From NCBI GenBank assembly GCA_947446645.1, contig CANFHA010000024.1, positions 1 through 64,000 of the forward strand: DNA of 64,000 bases. Direction: 5' to 3'. This document shows, in pieces, positions 25,037-33,405 of the stretch. The first letter of the stretch is position 1; every line of letters starts with the position of its first letter. The notes under the pieces were generated by a model. It made no database searches. It was given only the letters and a program-made list of their open reading frames with translations, and had not been told where the DNA came from. Position numbers and translations under genes: made by a program. Source of the stretch: Chitinophagaceae bacterium. GTDB lineage: Bacteria > Bacteroidota > Bacteroidia > Chitinophagales > Chitinophagaceae.

Positions 25037-26440
25037 TTAGAGTATTGTTTTCTTTACATCTTCCAAAATATCCAAAGTCTCAGCCTTACTGTTTCCCTCG
25101 GCATATACACGCAGCAGTGGCTCTGTGCCAGATGCGCGCAGCATAACCCAACCACCATTATCCAGGTGGTATTTAACGCCGTCTATCGTCTCCACGCGAT
25201 TAAAGCCGTACTTGCCGAATTTCGTATATCCGCCATCACCGGCTTTCTTGATTATGGCGTTCTTTTTATCGTTGTCAATCGTTAAGTCATTGCGATCATA
25301 TACGAACGTGCCTACTATTGCATATACCTCCTCGCAAAGCTCCTTAAGTGTTTTGCCTGTTTTGGTCATGAATTCATAGAGAACGAGGCCGTCGTATATA
25401 CCATCCCGCTCGGGAATGTGACCTTTTACCGCTATACCGCCGCTCTCCTCACCACCCACCAGCACATCGTCATGCACCATTATTTCGCTGATGTACTTGA
25501 ATCCTATGGCAGTGACTTCTACGGTGAGTCCGTAATGTTCACAAAGTTTTTTCACCCGGTCTGTAACAGAGAAGGCTATAACCACTTTACCATTCATTCC
25601 TTTGTATTTGTGTAGGTAATGAATGAGCAGCAGAATGATGTTATGTGCATCTACAAAATTGCCGTCACCATCGTAAAGACCTATACGGTCTGCATCGCCA
25701 TCGGTAGCAAGGCCCACCTTTATTTCAGGTGTAGTAGCAATAGTATGGGCAAGTTCCTTGAGATTCTTATCGAGTGGTTCTGGGGCCTGGCCGTGAAAAC
25801 CGGGATTATCATCGCAGTGAATAAGAACTGCGCCTGGCAAAAGCCTGCGGATAACGTTCTGCCCTGCGCCGTACATGGCATCGTATGCCATTTTGAACGG
25901 GGATTTTGATAGTTGATCGAAATCGAATTTTCCCTTCAGATAATCGATGTACATATCCTCAAGGTTTATGTACTCAAGTAATCCCTTTTCTTCCCAATAG
26001 GCGAGCGTTTTTGCCGGCATTTCCACTTCTTCCGGGATCAATGCTTCCACGGCTGAAATATCTTTTGGGCTGGAAGGTCCGCCATGCGCTCCTTTCAGCT
26101 TATAGCCATTGTAAGATGGCGGATTGTGTGAAGCCGTAATTACCACACCCTGGTGTGCTTTTAAGGTAAGTACGCCCAGCGAAATCATCGGCGTGCTTAT
26201 GAATCCTTTGGCCAATAAAACTTTTACGCCATTAGCGCAAAGTACCTTTGCCGTTATTTCGGTGAACAACTGACCGCCGAAGCGACAGTCATGGCCTACC
26301 ACTACCACGGGTTGTTTTGTTTGGGGCAGTAACCAGTCTGCAAGGCCTTTGCTTACACGGGCCACATTATATACTGTGAAGTCCTGGGCGATGATCGCAC
26401 GCCATCCGTCTGTTCCGAATTTTATTTTTTCCGTTACCAT
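25037..26440 (-). CDS. Phosphoglucomutase/phosphomannomutase family protein
   Basis: This encodes 467 residues from ATG 26440, where the family's N-terminus (IKFGTDGWRAIIAQDF) begins; an open stretch to 26599 lacks domain content. Motifs: active-site phosphoserine loop VVITASHNPPSYNGYK, metal loop DGDADRIG, sugar loop GGEESGG, and C-terminal phosphate-binding RASGTEPLLRVY. It interconverts hexose 1- and 6-phosphates (glucose or mannose) for sugar-nucleotide and glycogen metabolism. It is divergent from the aldehyde dehydrogenase. Confidence 0.95.
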   Translation of the reverse strand: MVTEKIKFGTDGWRAIIAQDFTVYNVARVSKGLADWLLPQTKQPVVVVGHDCRFGGQLFTEITAKVLCANGVKVLLAKGFISTPMISLGVLTLKAHQGVVITASHNPPSYNGYKLKGAHGGPSSPKDISAVEALIPEEVEMPAKTLAYWEEKGLLEYINLEDMYIDYLKGKFDFDQLSKSPFKMAYDAMYGAGQNVIRRLLPGAVLIHCDDNPGFHGQAPEPLDKNLKELAHTIATTPEIKVGLATDGDADRIGLYDGDGNFVDAHNIILLLIHYLHKYKGMNGKVVIAFSVTDRVKKLCEHYGLTVEVTAIGFKYISEIMVHDDVLVGGEESGGIAVKGHIPERDGIYDGLVLYEFMTKTGKTLKELCEEVYAIVGTFVYDRNDLTIDNDKKNAIIKKAGDGGYTKFGKYGFNRVETIDGVKYHLDNGGWVMLRASGTEPLLRVYAEGNSKAETLDILEDVKKTIL

Positions 26441-26564
26441 TGAGATATGTTGAGTTGGTCGCCATTTTAAAAGGCTTACCCAGTTTGTTAATTTGTGATG
26501 CGCAAATTTATAAAAACGTTTTGTTCGGTGAAGGTTATTTAATTTTAGCCTAAATTTTATTGCC

Positions 26565-27938
26565 ATGTCAGAAAAATTGACGTCAATTAATCCCGCCACC
26601 GGTAAGGAAATAGCCTCCTACGAAATATATGATGAGAAAAAAGTGGAAAGTGCGCTAAAACAAGCTACAAAAACGTTCGACGTTTGGCGGCAATTTTCAT
26701 TTCCTCAACGCGCGGCAGTACTTAAGAACATAGCCAAAGAAATACGAAAGGAAAAAGACAAACTGGTGAAGCTTGCAGTAATGGAAATGGGTAAACCAAT
26801 ACAACAAGGCTACTATGAGGTAGAGAAGTGTGCGGCAACCCTTGAATTTTATGCAAAGAACGGGGCTAAGTTTCTTGCCGACGTAGTAGTGAAGACCGAT
26901 GCGCGCAAAAGCTACGTATCCTACCAACCACTGGGGACCATACTTGCAGTGATGCCGTGGAACTTCCCTTACTGGCAGGTGTTTCGCGCTATGGCGCCAA
27001 CTACAATGGCCGGCAATACAATAATACTCAAACATGCGTCTAACGTAAGCGGATGCGCACTTGCCATTGAAAAGATAATACTGAAAGCCGGGGCTCCCAA
27101 AGGCTTGCTGCAAACGCTCTTGATACCTTCATCGCGGGTGGAGCAACTAATTGATGACCCAAGGATAGCTGCGGTAACCCTTACCGGCAGTACAGCAGCC
27201 GGAAGTAAGGTGGCTGAGGCGGCTGGCAGAAACCTGAAAAAGCAGGTGCTGGAGCTTGGTGGTAGTGATGCCTACGTGATACTGGAAGATGCAAATATGG
27301 ATACAGCATTGGCTATTGGAGTGCGTGGGCGACTAGTGAATAGCGGGCAAAGCTGTATCGCCGCAAAAAGATTTGTGGTTGTGAAGGGTGTAAGAAAAGA
27401 ATTTGAACAGCGCTTCACAGAAGAAATGAAAAAAGCCACTTATGGTGACCCCATGGACGAAAGCAGCCGGATAGGGCCTATGGCGCGTACTGATCTGAGA
27501 GATCAGCTACATGAACAAGTGAAAAAGAGCATAGAAAAGGGCGCGAAATTGCTGTGTGGTGGCTTTATACCCGATGGTCCGGGCGCTTATTACCCGCCTA
27601 CAGTGCTCACCAATGTAAAGAAGGGTATGCCGGCATACGACGAAGAACTCTTTGGCCCTGTGGCTGCGATCATAGAAGCAAAGGATGAAAAGGATGCCAT
27701 GCGTATAGCTAATGACAGTATCTATGGGCTTGGCGGAGGTATAATCTCTAAGAACAGGGCGAAAGCAGAAAAGCTCGCAGCGCGAGAACTCAATGCAGGC
27801 AGCTGCTTTGTGAATGACTTTGTACATTCTGATCCGCACCTGCCGTTTGGCGGGACCAAGCAGAGCGGCTATGGCAGGGAATTGGGTAGTTTTGGCATTC
27901 ATGAGTTTGTAAACATTAAGACAGTGTACGTGAAGTGA
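26565..27938 (+). CDS. NAD(P)-dependent aldehyde (succinate-semialdehyde-type) dehydrogenase
   Basis: This 457-residue ALDH has its catalytic Glu at about 230 (LELGGSDA) and Cys264 (NSGQSCIAAKRF), with PWNFPYWQVF and TLTGSTAAGSKV in the cofactor-binding fold. The short N-terminus and the sequence around Cys resemble the GabD/Sad group that oxidises succinate semialdehyde. The substrate is inferred. It is a single gene, divergent from the phosphomutase, with a 124-bp spacer. Confidence 0.93.
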   Translation: MSEKLTSINPATGKEIASYEIYDEKKVESALKQATKTFDVWRQFSFPQRAAVLKNIAKEIRKEKDKLVKLAVMEMGKPIQQGYYEVEKCAATLEFYAKNGAKFLADVVVKTDARKSYVSYQPLGTILAVMPWNFPYWQVFRAMAPTTMAGNTIILKHASNVSGCALAIEKIILKAGAPKGLLQTLLIPSSRVEQLIDDPRIAAVTLTGSTAAGSKVAEAAGRNLKKQVLELGGSDAYVILEDANMDTALAIGVRGRLVNSGQSCIAAKRFVVVKGVRKEFEQRFTEEMKKATYGDPMDESSRIGPMARTDLRDQLHEQVKKSIEKGAKLLCGGFIPDGPGAYYPPTVLTNVKKGMPAYDEELFGPVAAIIEAKDEKDAMRIANDSIYGLGGGIISKNRAKAEKLAARELNAGSCFVNDFVHSDPHLPFGGTKQSGYGRELGSFGIHEFVNIKTVYVK

Positions 27939-27947
27939 TAAAAAAAG

Positions 27948-27955
27948 TAATTTTG
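27948..27955 (+). promoter_or_regulatory. -7 element TAATTTTG upstream of the ParD/RelB-like antitoxin
   Basis: It fits TAnnTTTG and lies 26 bases before the antitoxin start. No clean TTG was seen upstream. Confidence 0.35.
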
Positions 27956-27981
27956 GTATTACGATCGATAAACAAGATTAT

Positions 27982-28329
27982 ATGACAAAAGAAATTGTTG
28001 CTGCTGCCGTTAAAGAGTTGCCGCCGGTCTTCGATCTGGACGAATTGATAGAGCGGCTGATTTTCATAGAAAAGATAGAAGAAGGATTAAAAGACGTTGA
28101 AGAAGGCAGAACAATTCCACTTGAAGAGGTTGAAAAAATTATAAGGGCTGGCGAAAGTAAGACTGTCCGTTTCTGCATTGAAAGACCTGGAGACGATTTG
28201 GTTGGTACATATCCGCTGATTCTGAAGTATATGCAGAAAGGGTTGTTACCCGCATTTACGAACGTTTTAAAGTTTTGGAAACACATATTCGGATTGGAAA
28301 GGTTGTTCCTGAATTTCAAAATGCATTAG
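27982..28329 (+). CDS. Antitoxin with frameshifted C-terminal extension
   Basis: Residues 1 to about 56 (KELPPVFDLDELIERLIFIE, then EEGRTIPLEEVEKIIRA) look like the antitoxins paired with ParE-type toxins. The normal ending appears to be lost: adding one A between 28148 and 28149 would give RAWRK and a stop at TAA, and at the same place create ATGGCGAAAGTAAG, a toxin start. As it stands the frame continues for about 59 unrelated residues. The antitoxin fold may still form; its toxin is broken (next entry). Confidence 0.65.
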   Translation: MTKEIVAAAVKELPPVFDLDELIERLIFIEKIEEGLKDVEEGRTIPLEEVEKIIRAGESKTVRFCIERPGDDLVGTYPLILKYMQKGLLPAFTNVLKFWKHIFGLERLFLNFKMH

Positions 28330-28439
28330 TCAGGGAAATACTCGAAGAACCTTACAGGATTATTTATCACATTGATAGCGAAGAGACGATATCGATATTG
28401 CGAATTTATCATAGCGCCAGATTGCTGAAAAAGCTATAA
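28148..28439 (+). pseudogene. ParE-type toxin remnant with two lesions
   Basis: The pieces are VRLSVSALKDLETIW in one frame (from about 28158) and YISADSEVYAERVVTRIYER through YRIIYHIDSEETISILRIYH to a TAA at 28437 in another. They join seamlessly if one copy of the tandem TTGGTTGG (28198-28205) is removed, giving ETIWYISADS. The start codon is also missing because of an apparent one-base deletion at 28148/28149. Together these restore a normal ParE of about 95 residues. The gene is therefore inactive unless these are assembly errors. Confidence 0.75.
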
Positions 28440-28488
28440 GCGGCTGGTACATACTCCTGATTTTTCACTTTTAACCTTTAACTTATCT

Positions 28489-29094
28489 ATGTATTCATAC
28501 TTAGCATTAGGCGATTCTTATACCATAGGTGAGCAGGTGCCACAGAGCGATAACTTTCCGCACCAGGCAGTGGAACTGCTTAGAAAGAAACACTTTGACG
28601 TAGCAGACCCGGTAATAATAGCCACTACCGGCTGGACGACAGACGAACTGGCTGCATCTATCCGTGAGCACAATATCCGCGAGACCTTCTCGTTCGTGAG
28701 CCTGCTGATAGGTGTAAATAATCAGTATCGCGGGCGAAGCGTGGACAACTACCGCCAGGAGTTTGTGCAGCTGCTGGACCAGGCGATCATTTATGCTAAG
28801 GGAATGCCTGCACATGTTTTTGTACTCTCTATACCTGACTGGGGAGTAACACCGTTTGCCGAGGGCAAGGACCGGGCACAGGTAGGCAAGGAAATAGATG
28901 CCTATAATGCAGCCTGCAAAGAGATAACACTAGACCATAAGTGCCAGTACCTGGAGATAACGCAAAGCACACGGGAAAACGGACAGAGTCCCGAATTTAT
29001 GGCCGGGGATGGTCTTCATCCGTCAGGGAAAGAATATGCAGTGTGGGCCGGGCGGCTTGCAGCACATGTTGCCACAACACTGAAAGGTGGATAA
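28489..29094 (+). CDS. SGNH/GDSL hydrolase, cytoplasmic form
   Basis: This 201-residue protein starts directly with the block I motif ALGDSYTIGE (nucleophile Ser in GDS), then block III LLIGVNNQYRG and block V GDGLHPSGKEYAVWAG (Asp and His). It is an esterase/lipase-like hydrolase with unknown substrate. There is no signal peptide. It is followed 11 bases later by a close paralogue that has a membrane anchor, so the two arose by tandem duplication. Confidence 0.9.
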   Translation: MYSYLALGDSYTIGEQVPQSDNFPHQAVELLRKKHFDVADPVIIATTGWTTDELAASIREHNIRETFSFVSLLIGVNNQYRGRSVDNYRQEFVQLLDQAIIYAKGMPAHVFVLSIPDWGVTPFAEGKDRAQVGKEIDAYNAACKEITLDHKCQYLEITQSTRENGQSPEFMAGDGLHPSGKEYAVWAGRLAAHVATTLKGG

Positions 29095-29105
29095 AATCGT
29101 GAACT

Positions 29106-29807
29106 ATGTTTACACACGGATCTCGCTATACTTTATTGCTTACAGGTATTGCCCTGTCGTTTATTGCGTTTGGCCTGTATTTCTTCTTCAAGCCTGTGCC
29201 GCATCATGAATCTTATCTCGCGCTTGGCGATTCCTATACTGTTGGGTCACACCTTGGATATTATGATAACTATCCGATGCAATTGGTGTCCGCGCTCAGG
29301 AGTGAGCACATTGATGCAGCAGAACCTGTATTCATTGCACATGCGGGATGGACGTCTGACGACCTCGCCAAGGCAATACGCAGAAAGGGACTAACAGACA
29401 CATTTACATTCGTGACACTATTGATAGGCGCTAATAACCAGTTTCGCGGCCTGGACCTGGATAGTTACCGCCAGCAATTTGGTACGCTTCTTACGAAGGC
29501 TATAGCATATGCTGGTGGGCGACCAGAGCGGGTGTTTGTATTGTCTGTGCCAGACTGGAGCGCCTCGCCGTATGCCGATGGCTGGAACCGGCCGCGTATA
29601 GCCGCACAAGTAGCAGTGTATAATACAATCATAAAGGAGATGACATTGGGTAACAAGTGCAGCTACATTGACATTGCAAATGCCCTGCGGCCTCATGCCC
29701 CCGAAGCTGAATATTTTCTAAGTGATTATATCCATCCTTCTGCAAAGGGATATGCCGTGTGGACGGCAGCACTTGCACCGGCAGTGGTGCGCACACTAAA
29801 ACAGTAA
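29106..29807 (+). CDS. SGNH/GDSL hydrolase with N-terminal membrane anchor
   Basis: This encodes 233 residues with an N-terminal hydrophobic segment (LLLTGIALSFIAFGLYFFF) and then the same blocks as the upstream paralogue: LALGDSYTVGS, LLIGANNQFRG and SDYIHPSAKGYAVW. The catalytic Ser, Asn, Asp and His are present. It is probably exported or anchored to the inner membrane while its twin is cytoplasmic. It lies in an apparent operon with the MmcQ-like gene. Confidence 0.9.
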   Translation: MFTHGSRYTLLLTGIALSFIAFGLYFFFKPVPHHESYLALGDSYTVGSHLGYYDNYPMQLVSALRSEHIDAAEPVFIAHAGWTSDDLAKAIRRKGLTDTFTFVTLLIGANNQFRGLDLDSYRQQFGTLLTKAIAYAGGRPERVFVLSVPDWSASPYADGWNRPRIAAQVAVYNTIIKEMTLGNKCSYIDIANALRPHAPEAEYFLSDYIHPSAKGYAVWTAALAPAVVRTLKQ

Positions 29808-29809
29808 AT

Positions 29810-30145
29810 ATGGATATTGATAAACTACGCCAGTTATGCATGGGCTTTCCAGGTGCTACAGAGGGGCTGAAGTGGGAAGATCATATCTGTTTTATGGTAG
29901 CAGAGAAAGTTTTTTGTATGACCGGGCCATGGGGTGGGGCATGCCTCAAAGTAACACCAGACGAATTTGTCGTGCTCACAGAGCGGGATGGCATAACGCC
30001 GACACCGTATATGGCCAGGAATATGTGGGTATCGATAGAGCCTTATAGTAAGCTGAAGGAAAGGGAGTGGGAGCAATATGTACGCCAGTCATATGAGCTG
30101 ATAAGGGCTAAGCTGCCTAAGAAGGTGCAACGGGCCCTGAAGTAG
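29810..30145 (+). CDS. MmcQ/YjbR family protein
   Basis: This encodes 111 residues from ATG 29810, two bases after the stop of the hydrolase. It matches the small YjbR/MmcQ fold (double-wing DNA-binding-like): MDIDKLRQLCMGFPGATEGL, KWEDHICFMVAEKVFCM and the C-terminal YVRQSYELIRAKLPKKVQRAL. The family is widespread with no settled role. It is the last gene of the three-gene unit. Confidence 0.88.
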   Translation: MDIDKLRQLCMGFPGATEGLKWEDHICFMVAEKVFCMTGPWGGACLKVTPDEFVVLTERDGITPTPYMARNMWVSIEPYSKLKEREWEQYVRQSYELIRAKLPKKVQRALK

Positions 30146-30203
30146 CTGACTTTCCTAATTTTATCTTTAATAGCAAAGCCTTTCGCGGGAAAAGAAATAA
30201 TGT

Positions 30204-30221
30204 TATATTTGGCCAAATATT
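30204..30221 (+). promoter_or_regulatory. -7 element inside a 16-bp palindrome before the NHL-repeat gene
   Basis: TATATTTG (30204-30211) is a -7 element overlapping the perfect palindrome ATATTTGGCCAAATAT (30206-30221), which ends four bases before ATG 30226. A dimeric repressor bound here would block transcription; this is inference from position. Confidence 0.45.
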
Positions 30222-30225
30222 TAGT

Positions 30226-31581
30226 ATGAAGTATACGTTTGCTCTATTAATTTCTGCGCTTTTAATGCTGTCATTGTCGTCTCACGGGCAGCTTCTGAAG
30301 ATCAGGACCATTGCTGGTACGGGTGTGCAAGGTTATAGCAATGATGGTTTTGTAGCCACCACTGCCGATCTGCACGGGCCAATCACTATTGCAGTTGACC
30401 CAATATCAGGCAACCCTACCTTTGTTGACTTTTTTAACAACCGGGTGCGCAGGATAAACATTACCAACGACATTATTAGTACAATAGCTGGCTCCGGGCT
30501 GGGCGGCAACAATGGTGACAGCAGTGTAGCCACCGCGGCAGATATGGATCCGCATGCTGTTGCGTTTGACAAGCACGGTAATATGTATATAGCAGATGCT
30601 GTGTATGCCGTTATCCGCAAAGTAAACACAGCGGGCATTATAGTAACTATCGCCGGAAAAAGTGGGATCCACTCTCATACCGGTGATAATGGCCCTGCCG
30701 TTAATGCGACTTTCAGCTCACCATGTGGCCTGGCGGTAGATTCATCAGGAAACATATATATTGCTGACGCCAGCAATAATGTAGTGCGCATGATTGACGC
30801 TACGGGTGTAATAACAACCGTGGCAGGTAACGATACCGCAGGCTTTAGCGGAGACCTGGGGCCTGCCACCGACGCAAGGCTGGACTCGCCATACGCAGTA
30901 GCTACAGACCTTTCCGGTAACCTTTATATTACTGATTACCGCAATGATGTGATCCGTAAAGTAGATGGCGCAGGGATCATCTCCAGTTATGCAGGTATGA
31001 ATGCCAGCTATGGCTATAGTGGCGACAATGGTGCTGCAAACCTTGCTATGCTCAATAAGCCGGCCGGTATTGCAACAGATACTGCGGGTAACCTTTTCAT
31101 TGCAGATGCTAACAACAATGTTATCCGTAAAGTAGATAAATCTGGTGTTATCTCAACAGTGGCGGGCAATGGCTCTGCGGGTTTTGGTGGGGACCTGGGT
31201 AATGCTCTTGGCGCTAACATGCGTACCCCATTTGCGGTGGCTACCGATAAAGCAGGCAACCTCTACATCTGCGATGCGAATAATCAGCGTATACGCGCGG
31301 TATACCGCGACGTGACCGCTGTGAACAGTGTATTTACCGGCAATGGTGTTAATGTATATCCTAACCCTTCTGCTGCACAGATAACACTTAACGGTCTTAC
31401 CAAAGCTGACCGGGTAAGTGTGTATGACCTTATGGGCAGGGAAACAGGTAACAACTGGACTGTAAATGCTGATGGCGCACAGACATTCAATGTGCAGTCG
31501 CTGGCGGCTGGTGTTTACGTGGTACGTGTGTTTGATGCTGCAGGCAATACCAAGGCAATAACACAGCTTGTAAAGGAGTAG
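30226..31581 (+). CDS. Secreted NHL-repeat protein with T9SS sorting domain
   Basis: This 451-residue protein begins with a signal peptide (MKYTFALLISALLMLSLSSH). It contains about six NHL repeats of some 55-60 residues, each with GD.GPA, then P.G.AVD..GN.YIAD..N..IR, for example LAVDSSGNIYIADASNNVVR, which form a beta-propeller. The last 80 residues are a type A T9SS sorting domain with the typical start (NVYPNPSAAQITLNG), a VYDLMGRE strand and LAAGVYVVRVFD. It is thus likely secreted across the outer membrane by the Por system. A strong terminator follows. Confidence 0.92.
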   Translation: MKYTFALLISALLMLSLSSHGQLLKIRTIAGTGVQGYSNDGFVATTADLHGPITIAVDPISGNPTFVDFFNNRVRRINITNDIISTIAGSGLGGNNGDSSVATAADMDPHAVAFDKHGNMYIADAVYAVIRKVNTAGIIVTIAGKSGIHSHTGDNGPAVNATFSSPCGLAVDSSGNIYIADASNNVVRMIDATGVITTVAGNDTAGFSGDLGPATDARLDSPYAVATDLSGNLYITDYRNDVIRKVDGAGIISSYAGMNASYGYSGDNGAANLAMLNKPAGIATDTAGNLFIADANNNVIRKVDKSGVISTVAGNGSAGFGGDLGNALGANMRTPFAVATDKAGNLYICDANNQRIRAVYRDVTAVNSVFTGNGVNVYPNPSAAQITLNGLTKADRVSVYDLMGRETGNNWTVNADGAQTFNVQSLAAGVYVVRVFDAAGNTKAITQLVKE

Positions 31582-31604
31582 AGTACCTTGAACAATATTT
31601 GTTT

Positions 31605-31635
31605 GCAAATGGCGCTTCTGGCGCCATTTGCTTTT
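31605..31635 (+). terminator. Intrinsic terminator after the NHL-repeat gene
   Basis: A perfect 11-bp stem, GCAAATGGCGC/GCGCCATTTGC (31605-31615 with 31621-31631), is followed by TTTT. Confidence 0.9.
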
Positions 31636-31672
31636 AGATGACCAGCTTGGGGCAGCCCGGAAAGGGCCGAAT

Positions 31673-31701
31673 AAAAAAGGGCGAACCTGGTTGGTCCGCC
31701 C
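31673..31701 (-). terminator. Intrinsic terminator of the FKBP gene
   Basis: GGGCGAACC pairs with GGTCCGCCC (31679-31687 with 31693-31701; one mismatch) and is followed on the minus strand by six T. Confidence 0.8.
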
Positions 31702-31729
31702 TGTATAAGCTGTGCGTTGATAAGTTTAA

Positions 31730-32158
31730 TTAGCCGATAGCTACCAGTTCCAGATCGAATACGAGGTCCATACCCGCGAGTGGGTGGTTGGCGTCGAGCT
31801 TCATCATATCATCTTTGATCTCAGTGATCACTACTGCAAATATGTTGCCCTGGTTGTCGCTCATCTGCATTTCCATGCCTACTTCCGGTGTTTTATCATC
31901 AGGGAATTCGGAAACAGGGAAAGATAGCACCATATTTTCCTGGCGTTCGCCATATGCGTCTGCCACAGGTATATTTACGGTCTTTTTCTCGCCCGGTGTC
32001 ATACCTATTACAGCGTTGTCGAAACCTACGATCACCTGGCCGGAGCCAGCGGTGAAGGCTAGTGGCTCGCGGCCTTCGCTGCTATCAAATGTAGTACCGT
32101 CGGTGAGTTTGCCATGGTAATGGACTTTTACGGTATCTCCTTTTTTTACTGGTTCCAT
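31730..32158 (-). CDS. FKBP-type peptidyl-prolyl isomerase (SlyD-like)
   Basis: This 142-residue protein shows the SlyD layout: VKKGDTVKVHYHGKLTDGTT, FDSSEGREPLAFTAGSGQVI, a short flap insert (about 70-120) that acts as a chaperone domain in the family, and the closing strand MDLVFDLELVAIG. It lacks the His-rich metal-binding tail of the E. coli protein. It assists proline isomerisation during folding in the cytoplasm. Confidence 0.93.
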   Translation of the reverse strand: MEPVKKGDTVKVHYHGKLTDGTTFDSSEGREPLAFTAGSGQVIVGFDNAVIGMTPGEKKTVNIPVADAYGERQENMVLSFPVSEFPDDKTPEVGMEMQMSDNQGNIFAVVITEIKDDMMKLDANHPLAGMDLVFDLELVAIG

Positions 32159-32331
32159 AATTTTAGTTTGAAAAAATAAATAAAGTGCGCAAAGTACTAA
32201 AAGTTTTCAGCTTTAAACCGGCAATTTACGGGTTGCAGTTTTTCTGGCTGCAATATAAGTGTGCAGTTTTCATGGCTTCTCGTGAATGGTCAGACATTAG
32301 CGTTAAGCTATGGGTATTTGTGAAAATCGCT

Positions 32332-33230
32332 TTACCCGGGTATATAGGCTTGTTTTAGCACCGAGATATCAACTTTTTTCATCGTCATAAATGCTTTAAC
32401 TATCCTATCTATTTGCTCATTGGTGCCGTTTTTAAATGCATCAAGCATAGTGGTGGATGCAACCTACCACGATACACCGTATTTGTCCTTCAGCCAGCCG
32501 CATTGGCCAGGTTCTCCATCTTCAGTAAGTGCAGACCAGTAGTAGTCGATCTCTTCCTGCGACTCACAGGGTAGCAACAAAGAAACGGCATCATTAAATT
32601 TGAATCCATGCGGATAGGCGCTATCCATAGCTGCGAACCAGGTATGGTCTATATAAAAGTCGCCGTAGAGCAGGGAGTCTTTCTTATCTGGTCCTTCGTC
32701 CTGGGGGCGTAGGGCTGTGGTGCCGCGCTTACTTCCTTTGAATACAGAGCAATAGAAATCAATAGCTTCACCGGCCTTGCCAGCTACGGCACCTGTATAC
32801 ATCAGTGATGGTACAAGGACCGGCCTTTGGTCAGCGCCCGGCCTGGTTAGCATCAATTGCCAGGATACGCCGTATTGGTCGCTAACCCAGCCATAGCGTT
32901 CGCTGAATGGATAACGGTCTAACGGCATCATTACTTTGCCTTTGTTGGCAAGTTTAGCCCATACTTCCTCATAAGGGTTACTGCATCCGGATCGCGAGGG
33001 TCAAAATTGAGCATGAAAGAAATGGACGGATTGACCTCAAGTCCGACCCCTGAGCTGATTCCCCAAAAAGGCTGGCCGGCGATGGTAAATTCTACAATAT
33101 CGCATTGGCCGTCAGGCATAGAAAAGTGATTAGCATAACTAATCTCTGAATTCGGTAGTAGTGAGTTGTAGAATTCGGCAACCTGCTTTACAGGATGGCT
33201 GAACCAGATATGAGGCTTGATTGGTAGCAT
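32332..33230 (-). pseudogene. PhnB-like VOC family protein, inactivated by a frameshift and a nonsense codon
   Basis: The 5' part (33230-32931) reads MLPIKPHIWFSHPVKQVAEF and onward to NFDPRDPDAV, then leaves frame. The correct continuation (EEVWAKLANKGKVMMPLDRY, then PFSERYGW) is in another frame, so one base is missing near 32973. The middle continues to KDKYGVSW, where TAG (32464-32466) stands in place of a likely CAG. The rest (VASTTMLDAFKNGTNEQIDR to a TAA at 32334) is still readable. The restored product of about 300 residues would be a two-domain PhnB/3-demethylubiquinone methyltransferase-like VOC protein. Both lesions are inferred from reading-frame continuity. Confidence 0.78.
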
Positions 33231-33405
33231 GGTGTAAGATTTTTGTAGTAAAGTTAATGATCAATAGTTTTTGTGCTCACTGATTTGGGGGAAAATGGAA
33301 GGACAAGAATCGGTCCACGAATAGCTGTGGCATAAAAGGCCACGTAACAAGATCCCAGGAATGCATTACCGAGCTTGCTTGCCTAAATAGAATGTCGAAA
33401 TGTTG

